This document shows, one piece after another, positions 28,984 to 39,187 of a stretch of 64,000 bases of DNA. The notes beneath the pieces were generated by a model. It saw only the letters and a list, made by a program, of their open reading frames with translations, was not told where the DNA came from and did not search any database. Position 1 is the stretch's first letter, and each line of letters starts with the position of its first letter. A program made the position numbers and the translations under genes. Source of the DNA: Algoriphagus ratkowskyi (GTDB taxonomy: Bacteria; Bacteroidota; Bacteroidia; Cytophagales; Cyclobacteriaceae); assembly GCF_002150505.1 (NCBI RefSeq), contig NZ_MSSV01000003.1, forward strand, positions 62,001 through 126,000, given 5' to 3'.

Positions 28984-29988
28984 TCAAAGGACGCGTACAA
29001 TCCCCTTAGTCAAATTACCTCTGTCTTCTAAGGATAGAAGCGCATGTTTAGCTTCTCCAAGTTCATACACTGCAGCACTATGACCAGTAATTCTCCCTTC
29101 TATAAGCCATTGGTAGAGCTGGTTCATGTTACTTTTATTTTGCTCAGGCTCTACTTCAGAAAAATTCCCCCAAAAGACACCAAGGATAGCGCATCCCTTT
29201 AACAAGGGTAGGTTCATCGGGATTTTGGGAATTTCACCATTAGCGAATCCAACGACTAAGTAGCGTCCCTTCCATGCAATTCCTCTCAGTGCTGCTTCAG
29301 TATATTTTCCACCTACAGGATCTACTATAACATCAACTCCTTTTCCATTCGTCAGTTCCTTGATTCTATTCTTTAAGTCTTCAGACTCGTAATTGATCGT
29401 CTCGTCAGCCCCTTTACTTTTGCAAAGTGCGAGCTTTTCATCGGAGGAGGCCGCAGCAATTACGTTCGCACCCATGATTTTTGCTAGTTCTATAGCAGCC
29501 AAACCAATTCCTCCCGCACCTCCAAGCACTAGTACTGTTTCACCTGGCTTCAATTCCGCCCTATCTTTCAAGGCATGGAAAGAAGTGCTATAAGTATAAA
29601 GTGAGCTTGCAGCTACTTCAGAAGAAATACCATGAGGAAGCACGAAAACACGATCACTATCCACCGCCACTTTCTCCGCTAAACCGCCCCATCTACAGAG
29701 TGCCAAAACTCTATCTCCAACATTGAGAGTATCTACATTTTCTCCCAATTCCACAATTTCCCCAACCACTTCACCGCCTGGTGAATAGGGCAATTCAGGT
29801 TTAAACTGATATTTATTTTCAAGGATTAGCAGATCTGGATAACTGACACCACACACTTCTACTGCGATGACTACTTGGCTTTTGCCCGGTTTCGGATCTG
29901 GCAGTGTTCCTAAAATCAGATTCTCTGGTGATCCAAATGCTTCACAAATAATTGCTTTCATAATTTTTGGTTTAACCGCAATAGGCAC
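28984..29988 (-). CDS. Zinc-independent NADPH:quinone oxidoreductase family
   Basis: A medium-chain dehydrogenase with a GroES-like N-domain and a Rossmann domain (VLVLGGAGGIGLAAIELA). No catalytic zinc cysteine cluster is visible, as in the quinone reductase branch. The start is probably Met10 at 29961, which gives the family N-terminus MKAIICEAFG. It should reduce quinones or enones with NADPH. Alcohol dehydrogenase activity is unlikely. Confidence 0.85.
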   Translation of the reverse strand: MPIAVKPKIMKAIICEAFGSPENLILGTLPDPKPGKSQVVIAVEVCGVSYPDLLILENKYQFKPELPYSPGGEVVGEIVELGENVDTLNVGDRVLALCRWGGLAEKVAVDSDRVFVLPHGISSEVAASSLYTYSTSFHALKDRAELKPGETVLVLGGAGGIGLAAIELAKIMGANVIAAASSDEKLALCKSKGADETINYESEDLKNRIKELTNGKGVDVIVDPVGGKYTEAALRGIAWKGRYLVVGFANGEIPKIPMNLPLLKGCAILGVFWGNFSEVEPEQNKSNMNQLYQWLIEGRITGHSAAVYELGEAKHALLSLEDRGNLTKGIVRVL

Positions 29989-30184
29989 GAAGAAGGCTGA
30001 AAAGTCGTGGCAATTTTACACAAAAAAGAGAAATCTTCTGGCAGTATAAAGCAACCCTTTTCACTACATAGGAAAATATTAGCAAAGCATAGATCGACAG
30101 AAAAACATTTAATTCTAACTCTTGATCTAAAGTGATTTAGGATCATTGCTAAACCTAGCTTCTGTAAAATCAGGTCAATTACCC

Positions 30185-31006
30185 TTAGACTATTTGCCTC
30201 ACAACTTCCTTGATGATCGCAGCCATCACAGGCTCAGCCTTCGCGGCAGCTGCAAGTACATCTGCAATGGAAACTGGCTGAATTCGTCCCTCTATACCTA
30301 GGTCAGTGATTGCAGAAACTCCAAAAACTTCTATGCCCATTTGGCGAGCTACGATGACTTCAGGCACCGTACTCATCCCCACAGCGTCCGCACCAATACT
30401 CCTAATGTATTTGTATTCTGCTGGTGTCTCTAGGTTTGGCCCTTGCACACCGGCATATACTCCCCTGTGAACGCGGAAGTTATTCGCTTTGGAAAAGCCT
30501 AGTGCGATTGCAATCAAATTAGCTGAATAAGCGTCGCTCATATCTGGAAATCTCGGCCCAAATTCCTCATAATGCTTTCCACGAAGTGGGCTCTCAGGAA
30601 ATAAATCGATCTGATCACGGATCAGCATCACATCTCCTACCTCTTGATCTGGATTCAGGCCTCCACAAGCATTGGAAACTAGTAGCGTTTTCACACCAAG
30701 CTTTTTCATCACCCGAACTGGGAAAGTAACTTCCCGCATGGAATAGCCTTCGTAGTAATGAAATCGCCCTCTCATAACCATGACTTTTTTGCCAGATAGT
30801 TCTCCGAAAATCAATTTGCCTGAATGACTTTCAACAGTAGAAATAGGGAAATGAGGAATATCCGCGTAGTCAATTTCTTTTTCAACAATGATCTGATCAC
30901 CCAAATGACCAAGTCCTGTACCGAGAATGATCGCGATTGAGACTTCACTAGTATATTGCGAGCTGATAAAAGAAGCTGCTTCCGAGATTTGATTTAGGTA
31001 GTCCAT
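30185..31006 (-). CDS. Purine nucleoside phosphorylase (trimeric, type I)
   Basis: A 273-aa PNP. Phosphate-binding GTGLGHLGDQ is at about residues 30-39, and RGRFHYYEGY and SNACGGLN are the family's active-site segments. Glu in VQGPNLETPAEY contacts the purine. It cleaves inosine and guanosine with phosphate in purine salvage. It is not linked to other salvage genes. Confidence 0.93.
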   Translation of the reverse strand: MDYLNQISEAASFISSQYTSEVSIAIILGTGLGHLGDQIIVEKEIDYADIPHFPISTVESHSGKLIFGELSGKKVMVMRGRFHYYEGYSMREVTFPVRVMKKLGVKTLLVSNACGGLNPDQEVGDVMLIRDQIDLFPESPLRGKHYEEFGPRFPDMSDAYSANLIAIALGFSKANNFRVHRGVYAGVQGPNLETPAEYKYIRSIGADAVGMSTVPEVIVARQMGIEVFGVSAITDLGIEGRIQPVSIADVLAAAAKAEPVMAAIIKEVVRQIV

Positions 31007-31100
31007 AGAGTGTAATTTGCCAGTCCTAAAGATATAAATTACCTCTTAGCTTAGAACAAATAGACCGGCAAGAATGTCTTCTCCTTAGAAAAAAGAAACA

Positions 31101-31625
31101 ATGATCAAGATAATCGTAGGAACCAATCGCAAGAACTCAGTCTCAAAAACCATAGCTGAATTATATCAAAGGATCTTAAATGAGAAAGGAGTGCAATCTG
31201 AAATTCTCGAATTAGAGAATTTACCTAGTGATTTTATTGAAAATGCCTTATATGAAAATAACGGTAAGCATGACTTATATAATGAGTTCCACGATCAATT
31301 GGTGGATGGAAAAAAGTTTGTATTCATAGTTCCTGAGTACAACGGTTCTTTCCCGGGAATCCTAAAAACCTTCATCGACGGAATGACCTATCCCAATACT
31401 TTTGGGAATAAAAAATGTGCATTGGTGGGTATTTCATCTGGAATAGGCGGGGGTGGCATCGCTATGAGCCACCTTACCGACATCTTCCATTATTTGGGTA
31501 TGCATGTCCTTGCTCTGAAGCCAAAACTGGCTAAAATAGAGCAAAACATGTCAGATAACCTGCTCACCAACAGGCTGTACATGGACTTGCTGCAAACCCA
31601 GGCAGATATGCTGCTTGAATTTTAG
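31101..31625 (+). CDS. NAD(P)H-dependent FMN reductase
   Basis: A 174-aa flavodoxin-like protein. The phosphate loop is GTNRKNSVSKT and the FMN site PEYNGSFPGILKTFIDGM. It belongs to the NADPH-dependent FMN/azoreductase group. It converges with ftsZ with only 3 bp between the stops, so the two have no separate terminator. Confidence 0.88.
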   Translation: MIKIIVGTNRKNSVSKTIAELYQRILNEKGVQSEILELENLPSDFIENALYENNGKHDLYNEFHDQLVDGKKFVFIVPEYNGSFPGILKTFIDGMTYPNTFGNKKCALVGISSGIGGGGIAMSHLTDIFHYLGMHVLALKPKLAKIEQNMSDNLLTNRLYMDLLQTQADMLLEF

Positions 31626-31628
31626 GAC

Positions 31629-33326
31629 TTAGTCCACATTATCGTGCAGGAATCTATTATTTCCTAGAATCTCATTCTCGTCGCTCAAGTTGTACTTACT
31701 GATACTTGGCTCTGAGCTATGCTGAGGCTCGTTCAACACTACATTTTTACGCTGATAAGCTGGTACTTCCATTTTCTCCTTCAATTCTTCAGGAGTTGGG
31801 TTGAAAGCACGGTTACCTTTTAGCTTTTCGAAACGCTCATGGGCTCTCTGAATTGCCTTCTGCTTCATTTGCTCATAGTAATCATTTGCAAAAGCTGGAG
31901 TTGCTGGCTCTTCTTTCTTAGGCCCTTCTACCTTCTTGTTCTCTTCTTTTTCTTCTTCTTCTTCGAAAAGGTCGTGAACGATTTTCTCATCTACAGGCTT
32001 TGGCGCTTCCGCTTTTCCTTCTTCCTTAGGCATCATGAAGGAGAATAAACTTTCCTTCTTAACAGCTGGCTTAGGAGCTTCAATTGGCTCTTCTTTCTGT
32101 GGAGCAATTACTGCTTGACTCACTTGTGGAGCAGGCGCTTGGATAGGAGCTTTTGGCAAATTGAATGTAAAAGTAGATCCATTAGCGATTGACTCTTCTT
32201 TAACCTTCTCAGATTTACCGGAATTCAAATTGATCAACGTCTTCTCTTCCTCTACCGCTTCTACTGGAGTGATCGCTGCAGGAGCAGGTGTAGGAATTAC
32301 TACCGCTTTTGGCGCCTCAATTTTTTTACTTGTTCCCTGAAGTCTGTCCATTTCAAATCCTGTAGCAATTACCGTCACACGGATAGCTTTGCCCAATTCT
32401 GGATCAATACCTTGACCAAAAATCACCTCAGCATTATCACCCGCTTTTTCTTGGATGTACTCAGTGATTTCGCTCAATTCGTCCATTGACAATTCCTCGT
32501 CCTCACCAGACATGATGGAAAGAAGGATCTTCTCAGCTCCTTTGATATCCACATTGTTCAGCAATGGTGAAGAGATAGCAGCACCAGCTGCACGGATTGC
32601 ACGTCCTTCGCCTTCCTCAGTGGAAGAGCCCATCACGGCAGCACCAGCGTCTTTCATTACAGTTTTCACATCTTCAAAATCCACGTTGACATCCTGATGA
32701 ATAGTGATGATCTCAGCGATTGATCTTGCCGCAGTAGATAAAATATCATCCGCTTTGCTGAAAGCAGTTCTAATGGCAAGGTTACCATAGATCTCTCTCA
32801 ATTTGTCATTTAAAATAACCAGTACCGTATCACAGTTCTCACGAAGCGCTTCAATACCTGCCTGAGCTACATTCATTTTCTTCTTTCCTTCGAACATGAA
32901 TGGAGCGGTCACAATACCCACAGTAAGGATATTAAGTTCTTTCGCGATTCTTGCTACCACAGGAGCTGCACCAGTTCCGGTACCGCCACCCATTCCAGCT
33001 GTGATGAATACCATCTTGGTATTGTCAGCCAACAGTTCACGGATCTCATCCTCTGACTCTATCGCTGCATTTTTTCCTTGCTCAGGATTAGCACCAGCAC
33101 CTAGACCTTCGGTCAAATTGGCTCCTAGTTGCAATCTAAGTGGAACTGGGCTAGACTTAAGCGCTTGAGCATCGGTATTGACTACCACAAACTCAACGTC
33201 TTTAATCCCTAGGCCATACATGTGGTTTACGGCATTAGAACCGCCTCCACCTACGCCGATTACTTTAATAATCGACTTTGGGTTTTTGTGTAAATCAAAT
33301 CTGTAATCTTTCATGTTATCTGACAT
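31629..33326 (-). CDS. ftsZ: Cell division GTPase FtsZ
   Basis: A 565-aa tubulin homologue, longer than the E. coli protein (383). The GTPase has GGGTGTG at 113-119 and NADF-type T7 region with DILSTAARS. Residues about 320-510 are a long disordered linker, rich in Lys, Glu, Pro and Ala, before a conserved C-terminal tail. It assembles the Z ring at midcell. It is the last gene of the dcw cluster, 97 bp after ftsA. Confidence 0.97.
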   Translation of the reverse strand: MSDNMKDYRFDLHKNPKSIIKVIGVGGGGSNAVNHMYGLGIKDVEFVVVNTDAQALKSSPVPLRLQLGANLTEGLGAGANPEQGKNAAIESEDEIRELLADNTKMVFITAGMGGGTGTGAAPVVARIAKELNILTVGIVTAPFMFEGKKKMNVAQAGIEALRENCDTVLVILNDKLREIYGNLAIRTAFSKADDILSTAARSIAEIITIHQDVNVDFEDVKTVMKDAGAAVMGSSTEEGEGRAIRAAGAAISSPLLNNVDIKGAEKILLSIMSGEDEELSMDELSEITEYIQEKAGDNAEVIFGQGIDPELGKAIRVTVIATGFEMDRLQGTSKKIEAPKAVVIPTPAPAAITPVEAVEEEKTLINLNSGKSEKVKEESIANGSTFTFNLPKAPIQAPAPQVSQAVIAPQKEEPIEAPKPAVKKESLFSFMMPKEEGKAEAPKPVDEKIVHDLFEEEEEKEENKKVEGPKKEEPATPAFANDYYEQMKQKAIQRAHERFEKLKGNRAFNPTPEELKEKMEVPAYQRKNVVLNEPQHSSEPSISKYNLSDENEILGNNRFLHDNVD

Positions 33327-33423
33327 ATTATGGTTATTGGTGAAATTTCTTTGGTTTTTTTTAGAGGGTTTTTAAATGGGGGAAATTAATAGCAAAGCCA
33401 GCAATCTCCCCTAATCATAAGCC

Positions 33424-34752
33424 CTAGTAGTTAGTATCATCTCCTATATCATCACTAAGAATACCTTTCAGTTTTCCAGCGATTTTATGGAATAAATCTT
33501 TTGGACTGATGTCTATATTTTTGTCCTTTTTTAATTGTTTTCCATTTGCCGTGCGTTTTGTGTAGCCTTGATCTCTATCATCAAGTGCTTTGAAACCTGC
33601 AAGCACCAAACCTACCGAAGTAGCGTACATTGGACTCTTCACTTCTTCCACCACGGACTTACCCAAATGCTCATTTGGATAGCCAATTCTGGTGTCTAGA
33701 CCTGTCATGTATTCGAAGAGTTGACTTACAAACTGCAGCTGAGCGCCACCACCAGTCAGGACTATCCCTCCCGCCAGTTTCTTATAATGCCCGCTTTGCA
33801 TGATCTCATTTTGTACAATCTCTATGATCTCTTCCATTCTTGCCTGAATAATGGAGGCTAGATTTCTGATTGAAATCTCCTTTGGCGCTCTATTTCTCAA
33901 GCCAGGAATGGATACGATCTCATTAGGGTTGGCTTCTTCTGTGATGGCTTTGCCAAATTTTGTCTTTAGAAGTTCAGCTTGATTTTGCATCACAAGACAG
34001 CCTTCTTTGATGTCTTTGGTAATGATGTTTCCGCCCAAAGGAATTACAGCCGTATGACGAATGATATTTTCGTAGAAAATTGCGATGTCTGTGGTACCGC
34101 CTCCTATATCGATCAAGCAAACGCCTGCCTCTTTTTCATCATCACTCAATACAGAAAGTGAACTCGCCAATGGCTCAAGAATTAGTTGCTTGGAAACTAA
34201 GTCTGCACGACGTACACATCTGTTAATATTGTTGATAGCGGTAGTCTGAGCTGTAATGATATGGAAATCAGCTTCCAGACGTGTACCAGACATCCCAACA
34301 GGATCTTTGATACCACCTTCGTAATCCACAGTATAATCTTGTGGCATCACATGAATAATCGTGTTGCCGGGAGGAATCAGGATGTTTTCCATTTCACTGG
34401 AAAGTCTTCTTACATCTTCAATAGTGATCTCATCATCCGACGGCTGACGCATAATACTACCACTTTGAATTTTACTCTGTATATGCTGTCCAGCTATCCC
34501 CACTATGACATCTACAATGTCAACATTCGCCATTTCTGAGGCTTCTTCCACCGCTTTTTCTATCGCATGTACAGTCTTATCAATATTGGTAACCATGCCA
34601 CGATCAACCCCGTCTGAAACGGATTTGCCCATACCAAGCACCTCGAGTTTGCCATACTCATTCTTGCGTCCTATGATGACACAGATTTTGGTTGTCCCAA
34701 TATCCAGTCCTACTATTAATTCTTTATTATCCATATCCAAGCTATTATTCAC
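33424..34752 (-). CDS. ftsA: Cell division protein FtsA
   Basis: A 442-aa actin-fold ATPase. The phosphate loop is GLDIGTTKICVIIG (about 16-29) and a second one LIDIGGGTTDIAIF. SHS2 (1C) insertion is present between. It tethers FtsZ to the membrane through a C-terminal amphipathic helix. Its start overlaps ftsQ by 8 nt. Confidence 0.96.
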   Translation of the reverse strand: MNNSLDMDNKELIVGLDIGTTKICVIIGRKNEYGKLEVLGMGKSVSDGVDRGMVTNIDKTVHAIEKAVEEASEMANVDIVDVIVGIAGQHIQSKIQSGSIMRQPSDDEITIEDVRRLSSEMENILIPPGNTIIHVMPQDYTVDYEGGIKDPVGMSGTRLEADFHIITAQTTAINNINRCVRRADLVSKQLILEPLASSLSVLSDDEKEAGVCLIDIGGGTTDIAIFYENIIRHTAVIPLGGNIITKDIKEGCLVMQNQAELLKTKFGKAITEEANPNEIVSIPGLRNRAPKEISIRNLASIIQARMEEIIEIVQNEIMQSGHYKKLAGGIVLTGGGAQLQFVSQLFEYMTGLDTRIGYPNEHLGKSVVEEVKSPMYATSVGLVLAGFKALDDRDQGYTKRTANGKQLKKDKNIDISPKDLFHKIAGKLKGILSDDIGDDTNY

Positions 34753-35503
34753 AGACTATTTGATCCTTAAACTTCACACTTACCCGGTCGTAAGCATTCC
34801 AACCCTTACGGGGCAATATTTCTTTGTAGAATACCGCAATGCGGTCAAACTTATTTGCAATATCATGCGCATCACCAAATTCGATAACTTGTCTTCCCAC
34901 TTGCTGAAAAAGACGAATGTCATCTCTGGAATTCACTTCCAACTCTGTTATCTGCGCATTCCAGAATTCATCTTCAATGATGAATTCAATCAGTTTCATC
35001 AACTCCGGCATATCTGCTGTGATATCACCTTTGTCCATCAGCTTTTCTGCATATTTTCCTTCCAATATCAAGACCCGACTGGTGTATGAAGTGGAAGTAG
35101 GTATCACTTTTCCTTCAGTAGTGATGTATCCATCTGCTCCTATCGGCTGAGCGATTCTAGCTATCGTTTGATGCTGACTAATTTTCAAATTCAAAATTCC
35201 TTTTTGTCCAATCATTGCTTCCACAGATTTGACAAAAGGATGTCCGAGCAACCTAGTTTCGATCCCTTTCATCGGCACTTGCTCCAGCATCATACCTGCT
35301 TTCAAATCAGGAAAAGCTTCCTTAAGGATTTTAGTGATTTCAGCGTCCTCTACGAAGTACACTCCACTTACTCCTTCTATATTTATCTCAGTGCCTTGGA
35401 AGGTTTTGTAAAGTGTTTGTTTTTCCACAAAACCGATAAACCCAATCAGAACAAGCGTGAGTGTCACAAAAGCAGCCACCTTCTTTATGTTATCCTTGTT
35501 CAT
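34745..35503 (-). CDS. ftsQ: Cell division protein FtsQ
   Basis: A 252-aa bitopic protein: a hydrophobic segment at about 9-24 and a periplasmic POTRA-like domain (about 40-120) plus a beta domain. The low identity typical of FtsQ is offset by position between murC and ftsA. Start overlaps the murC stop by 4 nt. Confidence 0.85.
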   Translation of the reverse strand: MNKDNIKKVAAFVTLTLVLIGFIGFVEKQTLYKTFQGTEINIEGVSGVYFVEDAEITKILKEAFPDLKAGMMLEQVPMKGIETRLLGHPFVKSVEAMIGQKGILNLKISQHQTIARIAQPIGADGYITTEGKVIPTSTSYTSRVLILEGKYAEKLMDKGDITADMPELMKLIEFIIEDEFWNAQITELEVNSRDDIRLFQQVGRQVIEFGDAHDIANKFDRIAVFYKEILPRKGWNAYDRVSVKFKDQIVCE

Positions 35504-36912
35504 ACAGCCTGTCGATTAAGTCTCTCATTCATCCACGATGCTATTACTGGCACCAAGCGATCAATATCACCTGCCCCCAACGTCACCAAAACTTCCGTAG
35601 AAGCCTGATCCAAATGGCTCATCAAATCCTCTTTCGCCACTATCTCTTTGTGCTTGGTATTGATCCCTCCAAGCAACATCGCAGCCGTAACTCCTTCAAT
35701 AGGAAGTTCTCTTGCGGGATATATATCTAGCAAAATCACTGAGTCCGCCAACGACAAACTTTCAGAAAAGCCTGAAGCAAAATCTCTGGTTCGTGTAAAT
35801 AAATGCGGCTGGAAAATCACCGTCAGTTTTTTGGCAGGAAACATCGCACGAACAGAACTTAAGCAAGCTCTTATCTCCTCAGGATGATGAGCATAGTCAT
35901 CAATAAAGACGTGATTCTTTGCATTCACATGAATTTCAAATCTTCTTTTCACTCCCTTGAAAGAGCTAATTCCTTTTCTAATTTGCTCCTCAGAGATCTG
36001 ATGATCCAAGGCAATAGCGATAGCTGCCAAGGCATTCTCCACATTATGAAAACCTGGAATAAACAACTCCAAACCTTTGATCTCCTGCTTTCTATCGATG
36101 TAGTCAAATACAAATGATCCTGGTCTAGCCTGAATATTTTCAGCTCCAATTCCAGAAGATCTCAAGCCATATTCTTTAGTAGCCACTTTCGGAAGTTTCG
36201 CTTCTCCAAGTCTTTGTGCAGCATGTTGCTGTATGTATAATCTTCCTTTTTTATCTACCAGATTGACAAATTCCATGAATCCATCCAAGATGTGCTGCTC
36301 GTCACCATAGATATCCAAATGATCTGGATCGGCACTTGTGAGTACTATTTCATTTGGATGCAATCTCATAAATGAGCGATCAAACTCATCTGCTTCCACC
36401 ACTACGATTGTTGGTTCCTTAGTTTTCTTCCCACCAATAATCAGATTACTCTGATAGTTCTGAGTGATCCCACCCAAAAATGCCACTACAGATTTACCTG
36501 CAGATTTCAGCATGTGCGCGATCAGGGAAGATGTAGTCGTTTTCCCATGAGTTCCCGCCACCGCTATGGTGTAATAATTACTCGTAACTATGCCGAGCAC
36601 TTCCGATCTCTTCTTAAGCTGAAAGCCTTTATCACGGAAATAATTAAGCTGAGCATTTTCCTTCGGCATTGCAGGAGTCCAGATGATCAGCGCCTTTTCG
36701 GGAATATCCGTGATACTTGTAGGAATAGTTTCGATGGAGTCTTCGAAAGAGATATGCATTCCTTCCGCAATCAACTCATTGGTGAGTGGCGAAGGCGTAC
36801 GGTCATATCCAGACACAGCAAATCCTTCATGATTGAACCATCGAGCTAAGGCACTCATGCCTATGCCGCCGATACCGATCAAATGGACGCTATTTGTTCC
36901 TCCGAAACTCAT
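35500..36912 (-). CDS. murC: UDP-N-acetylmuramate--L-alanine ligase
   Basis: A 470-aa Mur ligase. ATP loop GTHGKTTTSSL, central HDP region and IDDYAHHPEEI are all present. It adds L-alanine to UDP-MurNAc as the first step of the stem peptide. It overlaps murG by 4 nt and ftsQ by 4 nt. Confidence 0.96.
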   Translation of the reverse strand: MSFGGTNSVHLIGIGGIGMSALARWFNHEGFAVSGYDRTPSPLTNELIAEGMHISFEDSIETIPTSITDIPEKALIIWTPAMPKENAQLNYFRDKGFQLKKRSEVLGIVTSNYYTIAVAGTHGKTTTSSLIAHMLKSAGKSVVAFLGGITQNYQSNLIIGGKKTKEPTIVVVEADEFDRSFMRLHPNEIVLTSADPDHLDIYGDEQHILDGFMEFVNLVDKKGRLYIQQHAAQRLGEAKLPKVATKEYGLRSSGIGAENIQARPGSFVFDYIDRKQEIKGLELFIPGFHNVENALAAIAIALDHQISEEQIRKGISSFKGVKRRFEIHVNAKNHVFIDDYAHHPEEIRACLSSVRAMFPAKKLTVIFQPHLFTRTRDFASGFSESLSLADSVILLDIYPARELPIEGVTAAMLLGGINTKHKEIVAKEDLMSHLDQASTEVLVTLGAGDIDRLVPVIASWMNERLNRQAV

Positions 36913-37994
36913 GCAATTAATTGTTCTACTTCTTCTACTATTGCGTTTGCCGCATTCGGCTTTGCCAATCTTTTTATATTTCTACCTAATGATTCAGACA
37001 ACTTGCTGTCCTTCATTAGCTCAGTTACTTTTTGTTCCAAAGCGCCCACGGCCTCCGCATCATTCAACAGCAAAGCCGCATCGTGACTGACATAAGCCAT
37101 CGCGTTTTTGGTCTGATGATCCTCCGCCACATTTGGTGATGGGATGAATATCACCGGCTTGCCTACAAGAGAAAGCTCAGAAACTGACAATGCACCAGCT
37201 CTTGACACAATTACATCTCCTGCTGCATAGGCCAAATCCATCTCGCGAATGAACTCATTCAGATGAATAGAGGTAAGACCAGAAGCATCTAGCTTGGTCC
37301 TCATTTCTTGGTAATAAAACTTACCACACTGCCACAACACTTGATATCCTGCTGTATCCAGCTTTTGCATATCAGCTAGCATTGCATTATTGAGCGTTCT
37401 TGCTCCTAGCGATCCGCCTAAAACCAAAAGAGTTTTCTTCGCTGGATCTAATCCAAAATATGTCAGTGCTTTATCTCTTTTTCCTGACAAATCCAGTATA
37501 TCCTTACGAACAGGGTTTCCTGTGTAAGCAATTCTGTCTGCTGGGAAAAAGCGATCCATCTTAGGATATGCGACACAGATTTTTTTGGCTCTTTTAGCCA
37601 GTAATTTATTCGTCAGGCCAGCATAGGAGTTTTGCTCCTGTACCAGTGTGGGAATACCTTTTCTTTGCGCAGCATATAGAACTGGTCCACTTGCATAGCC
37701 GCCAACTCCTACTACCGCGTCAGGATTGAAATCACTGATGATTTTCGAAGCTTGAGTCAAACTTTTCAATAGCTTGAATGGAAACTTGAGGTTCTCAAGA
37801 GTCAAGCTTCTTTGCAATCCTGCCACCGGAAGACCTTTGATTTTGTATCCAGCCTCAGGAACTTTCTGCATTTCCATTTTGCCCAAAGCACCCACAAATA
37901 AAATCTCGCTGGCAGGATGTTTTTCCTTCCAAGCATTGGCTATAGCGATAGCCGGATAGATATGCCCTCCGGTACCTCCACCACTGATCAACAT
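36909..37994 (-). CDS. murG: UDP-GlcNAc transferase MurG
   Basis: A 361-aa glycosyltransferase. N-domain loop ISGGGTGGHIYPA and C-domain GGSLGARTLN with the UDP-binding SRAGALSVSE motif. It adds GlcNAc to lipid I to give lipid II on the inner membrane face. The ATG at 37994 leaves only one residue before LISGGG, so an upstream non-ATG start (in-frame up to a TAA) cannot be excluded. Confidence 0.95.
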   Translation of the reverse strand: MLISGGGTGGHIYPAIAIANAWKEKHPASEILFVGALGKMEMQKVPEAGYKIKGLPVAGLQRSLTLENLKFPFKLLKSLTQASKIISDFNPDAVVGVGGYASGPVLYAAQRKGIPTLVQEQNSYAGLTNKLLAKRAKKICVAYPKMDRFFPADRIAYTGNPVRKDILDLSGKRDKALTYFGLDPAKKTLLVLGGSLGARTLNNAMLADMQKLDTAGYQVLWQCGKFYYQEMRTKLDASGLTSIHLNEFIREMDLAYAAGDVIVSRAGALSVSELSLVGKPVIFIPSPNVAEDHQTKNAMAYVSHDAALLLNDAEAVGALEQKVTELMKDSKLSESLGRNIKRLAKPNAANAIVEEVEQLIA

Positions 37995-38020
37995 GCGATA
38001 TGTGCGTTGTGCGTTAATAA

Positions 38021-39187
38021 TTATGCGGTTTTAAGTCTTGATCTATTTCCTACTGCCGGACTAGTCTGCGTTTCATCTTGGTGATCACCTCTGCTGACCG
38101 AAAGAATGATACCCAACGAAATACCTGTGAACACCAATGATGTTCCTCCCATACTTAATAGTGGAAGCGGTAAACCTGTGATCGGCCCTAAGCCCACTGC
38201 CACGGCCATATTTACCAATGCTTGGATCACCAATGCGAAACTCAATCCCGCAGACAGCAATCCACCAAAGGCTTTATTAGAATTTGCCACGATGCGCATG
38301 CCACGATAAAGGAGCGCGAGATAAAGGAACAGCACTGAGAATCCTCCAATTAGTCCATATTCCTCTATAATAATGGCGTAGATAAAATCCGAATATGGGT
38401 GCGGAAGTGAGTTTCTCTGCTCAGAATTTCCTGGGCCTTTTCCGCCGATTCCACCAGTTGCAATAGCGATGTATGACTGCTCAGCCTGAAATGGAATTTC
38501 ATCCTTGTTTAGGAAATCCTCCACTCTGGAGATGAGAGTTGCTCCTCTTTGACCAATAAAACCAGCTGCTGTTAATCCCAGTGCACCTACTATTAATACT
38601 GTCGCTAGGTACTTAACTGGTACTCTCCCGATAAACATGATCAATAGGCAGGTGATCAGAAGTAAAATTGCTGTAGAGAAATTAGCTAAAGCTATCAATC
38701 CACAAATCAATCCTATAGCGATGATGACAGGAACAAAAGTGCCCTTAAAGTCTTTAATGTTGTTTTGACGCTTTGCTAGCATCCCGGCAATGGATGCGAT
38801 CAGGGCAAGTTTGGCCAAATCTGATGGCTGAAATGCTTGATTGATGACTGGAATAGTAATCCATCGATTTGCCTCATTGATATTGGAACCAAACAAATAA
38901 GTCACTAGCAGAAGCGGAATGGATATAATCACTCCCAATCGTGCATAAACTGCGTACTTTCTATAGGGTACTTTGTGCGCAAACCACATTACTACGAATG
39001 AGACAAAGATCAACATGGAATGTCTGATCAAATAGATCTCAGTATTTCCACCGGCATATTTGTATGCCAAAGAACCCGTAGCGGAGTACACTACCAGGAT
39101 ACTGAAAAACGACAATAGAATGACAATGGCCCAGATAATTGGGTCGCCTTTGAAATTCCTGTCTATCCATGCTTTGAACTCACTCAT
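38021..39187 (-). CDS. ftsW: Lipid II polymerase FtsW
   Basis: A 388-aa SEDS protein with about ten hydrophobic helices and the GLPLPLLSMGGTSLV segment typical of FtsW/RodA. It polymerises lipid II into glycan with FtsI. Start overlaps the murD stop by 4 nt, and it ends 26 bp before murG. Confidence 0.94.
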   Translation of the reverse strand: MSEFKAWIDRNFKGDPIIWAIVILLSFFSILVVYSATGSLAYKYAGGNTEIYLIRHSMLIFVSFVVMWFAHKVPYRKYAVYARLGVIISIPLLLVTYLFGSNINEANRWITIPVINQAFQPSDLAKLALIASIAGMLAKRQNNIKDFKGTFVPVIIAIGLICGLIALANFSTAILLLITCLLIMFIGRVPVKYLATVLIVGALGLTAAGFIGQRGATLISRVEDFLNKDEIPFQAEQSYIAIATGGIGGKGPGNSEQRNSLPHPYSDFIYAIIIEEYGLIGGFSVLFLYLALLYRGMRIVANSNKAFGGLLSAGLSFALVIQALVNMAVAVGLGPITGLPLPLLSMGGTSLVFTGISLGIILSVSRGDHQDETQTSPAVGNRSRLKTA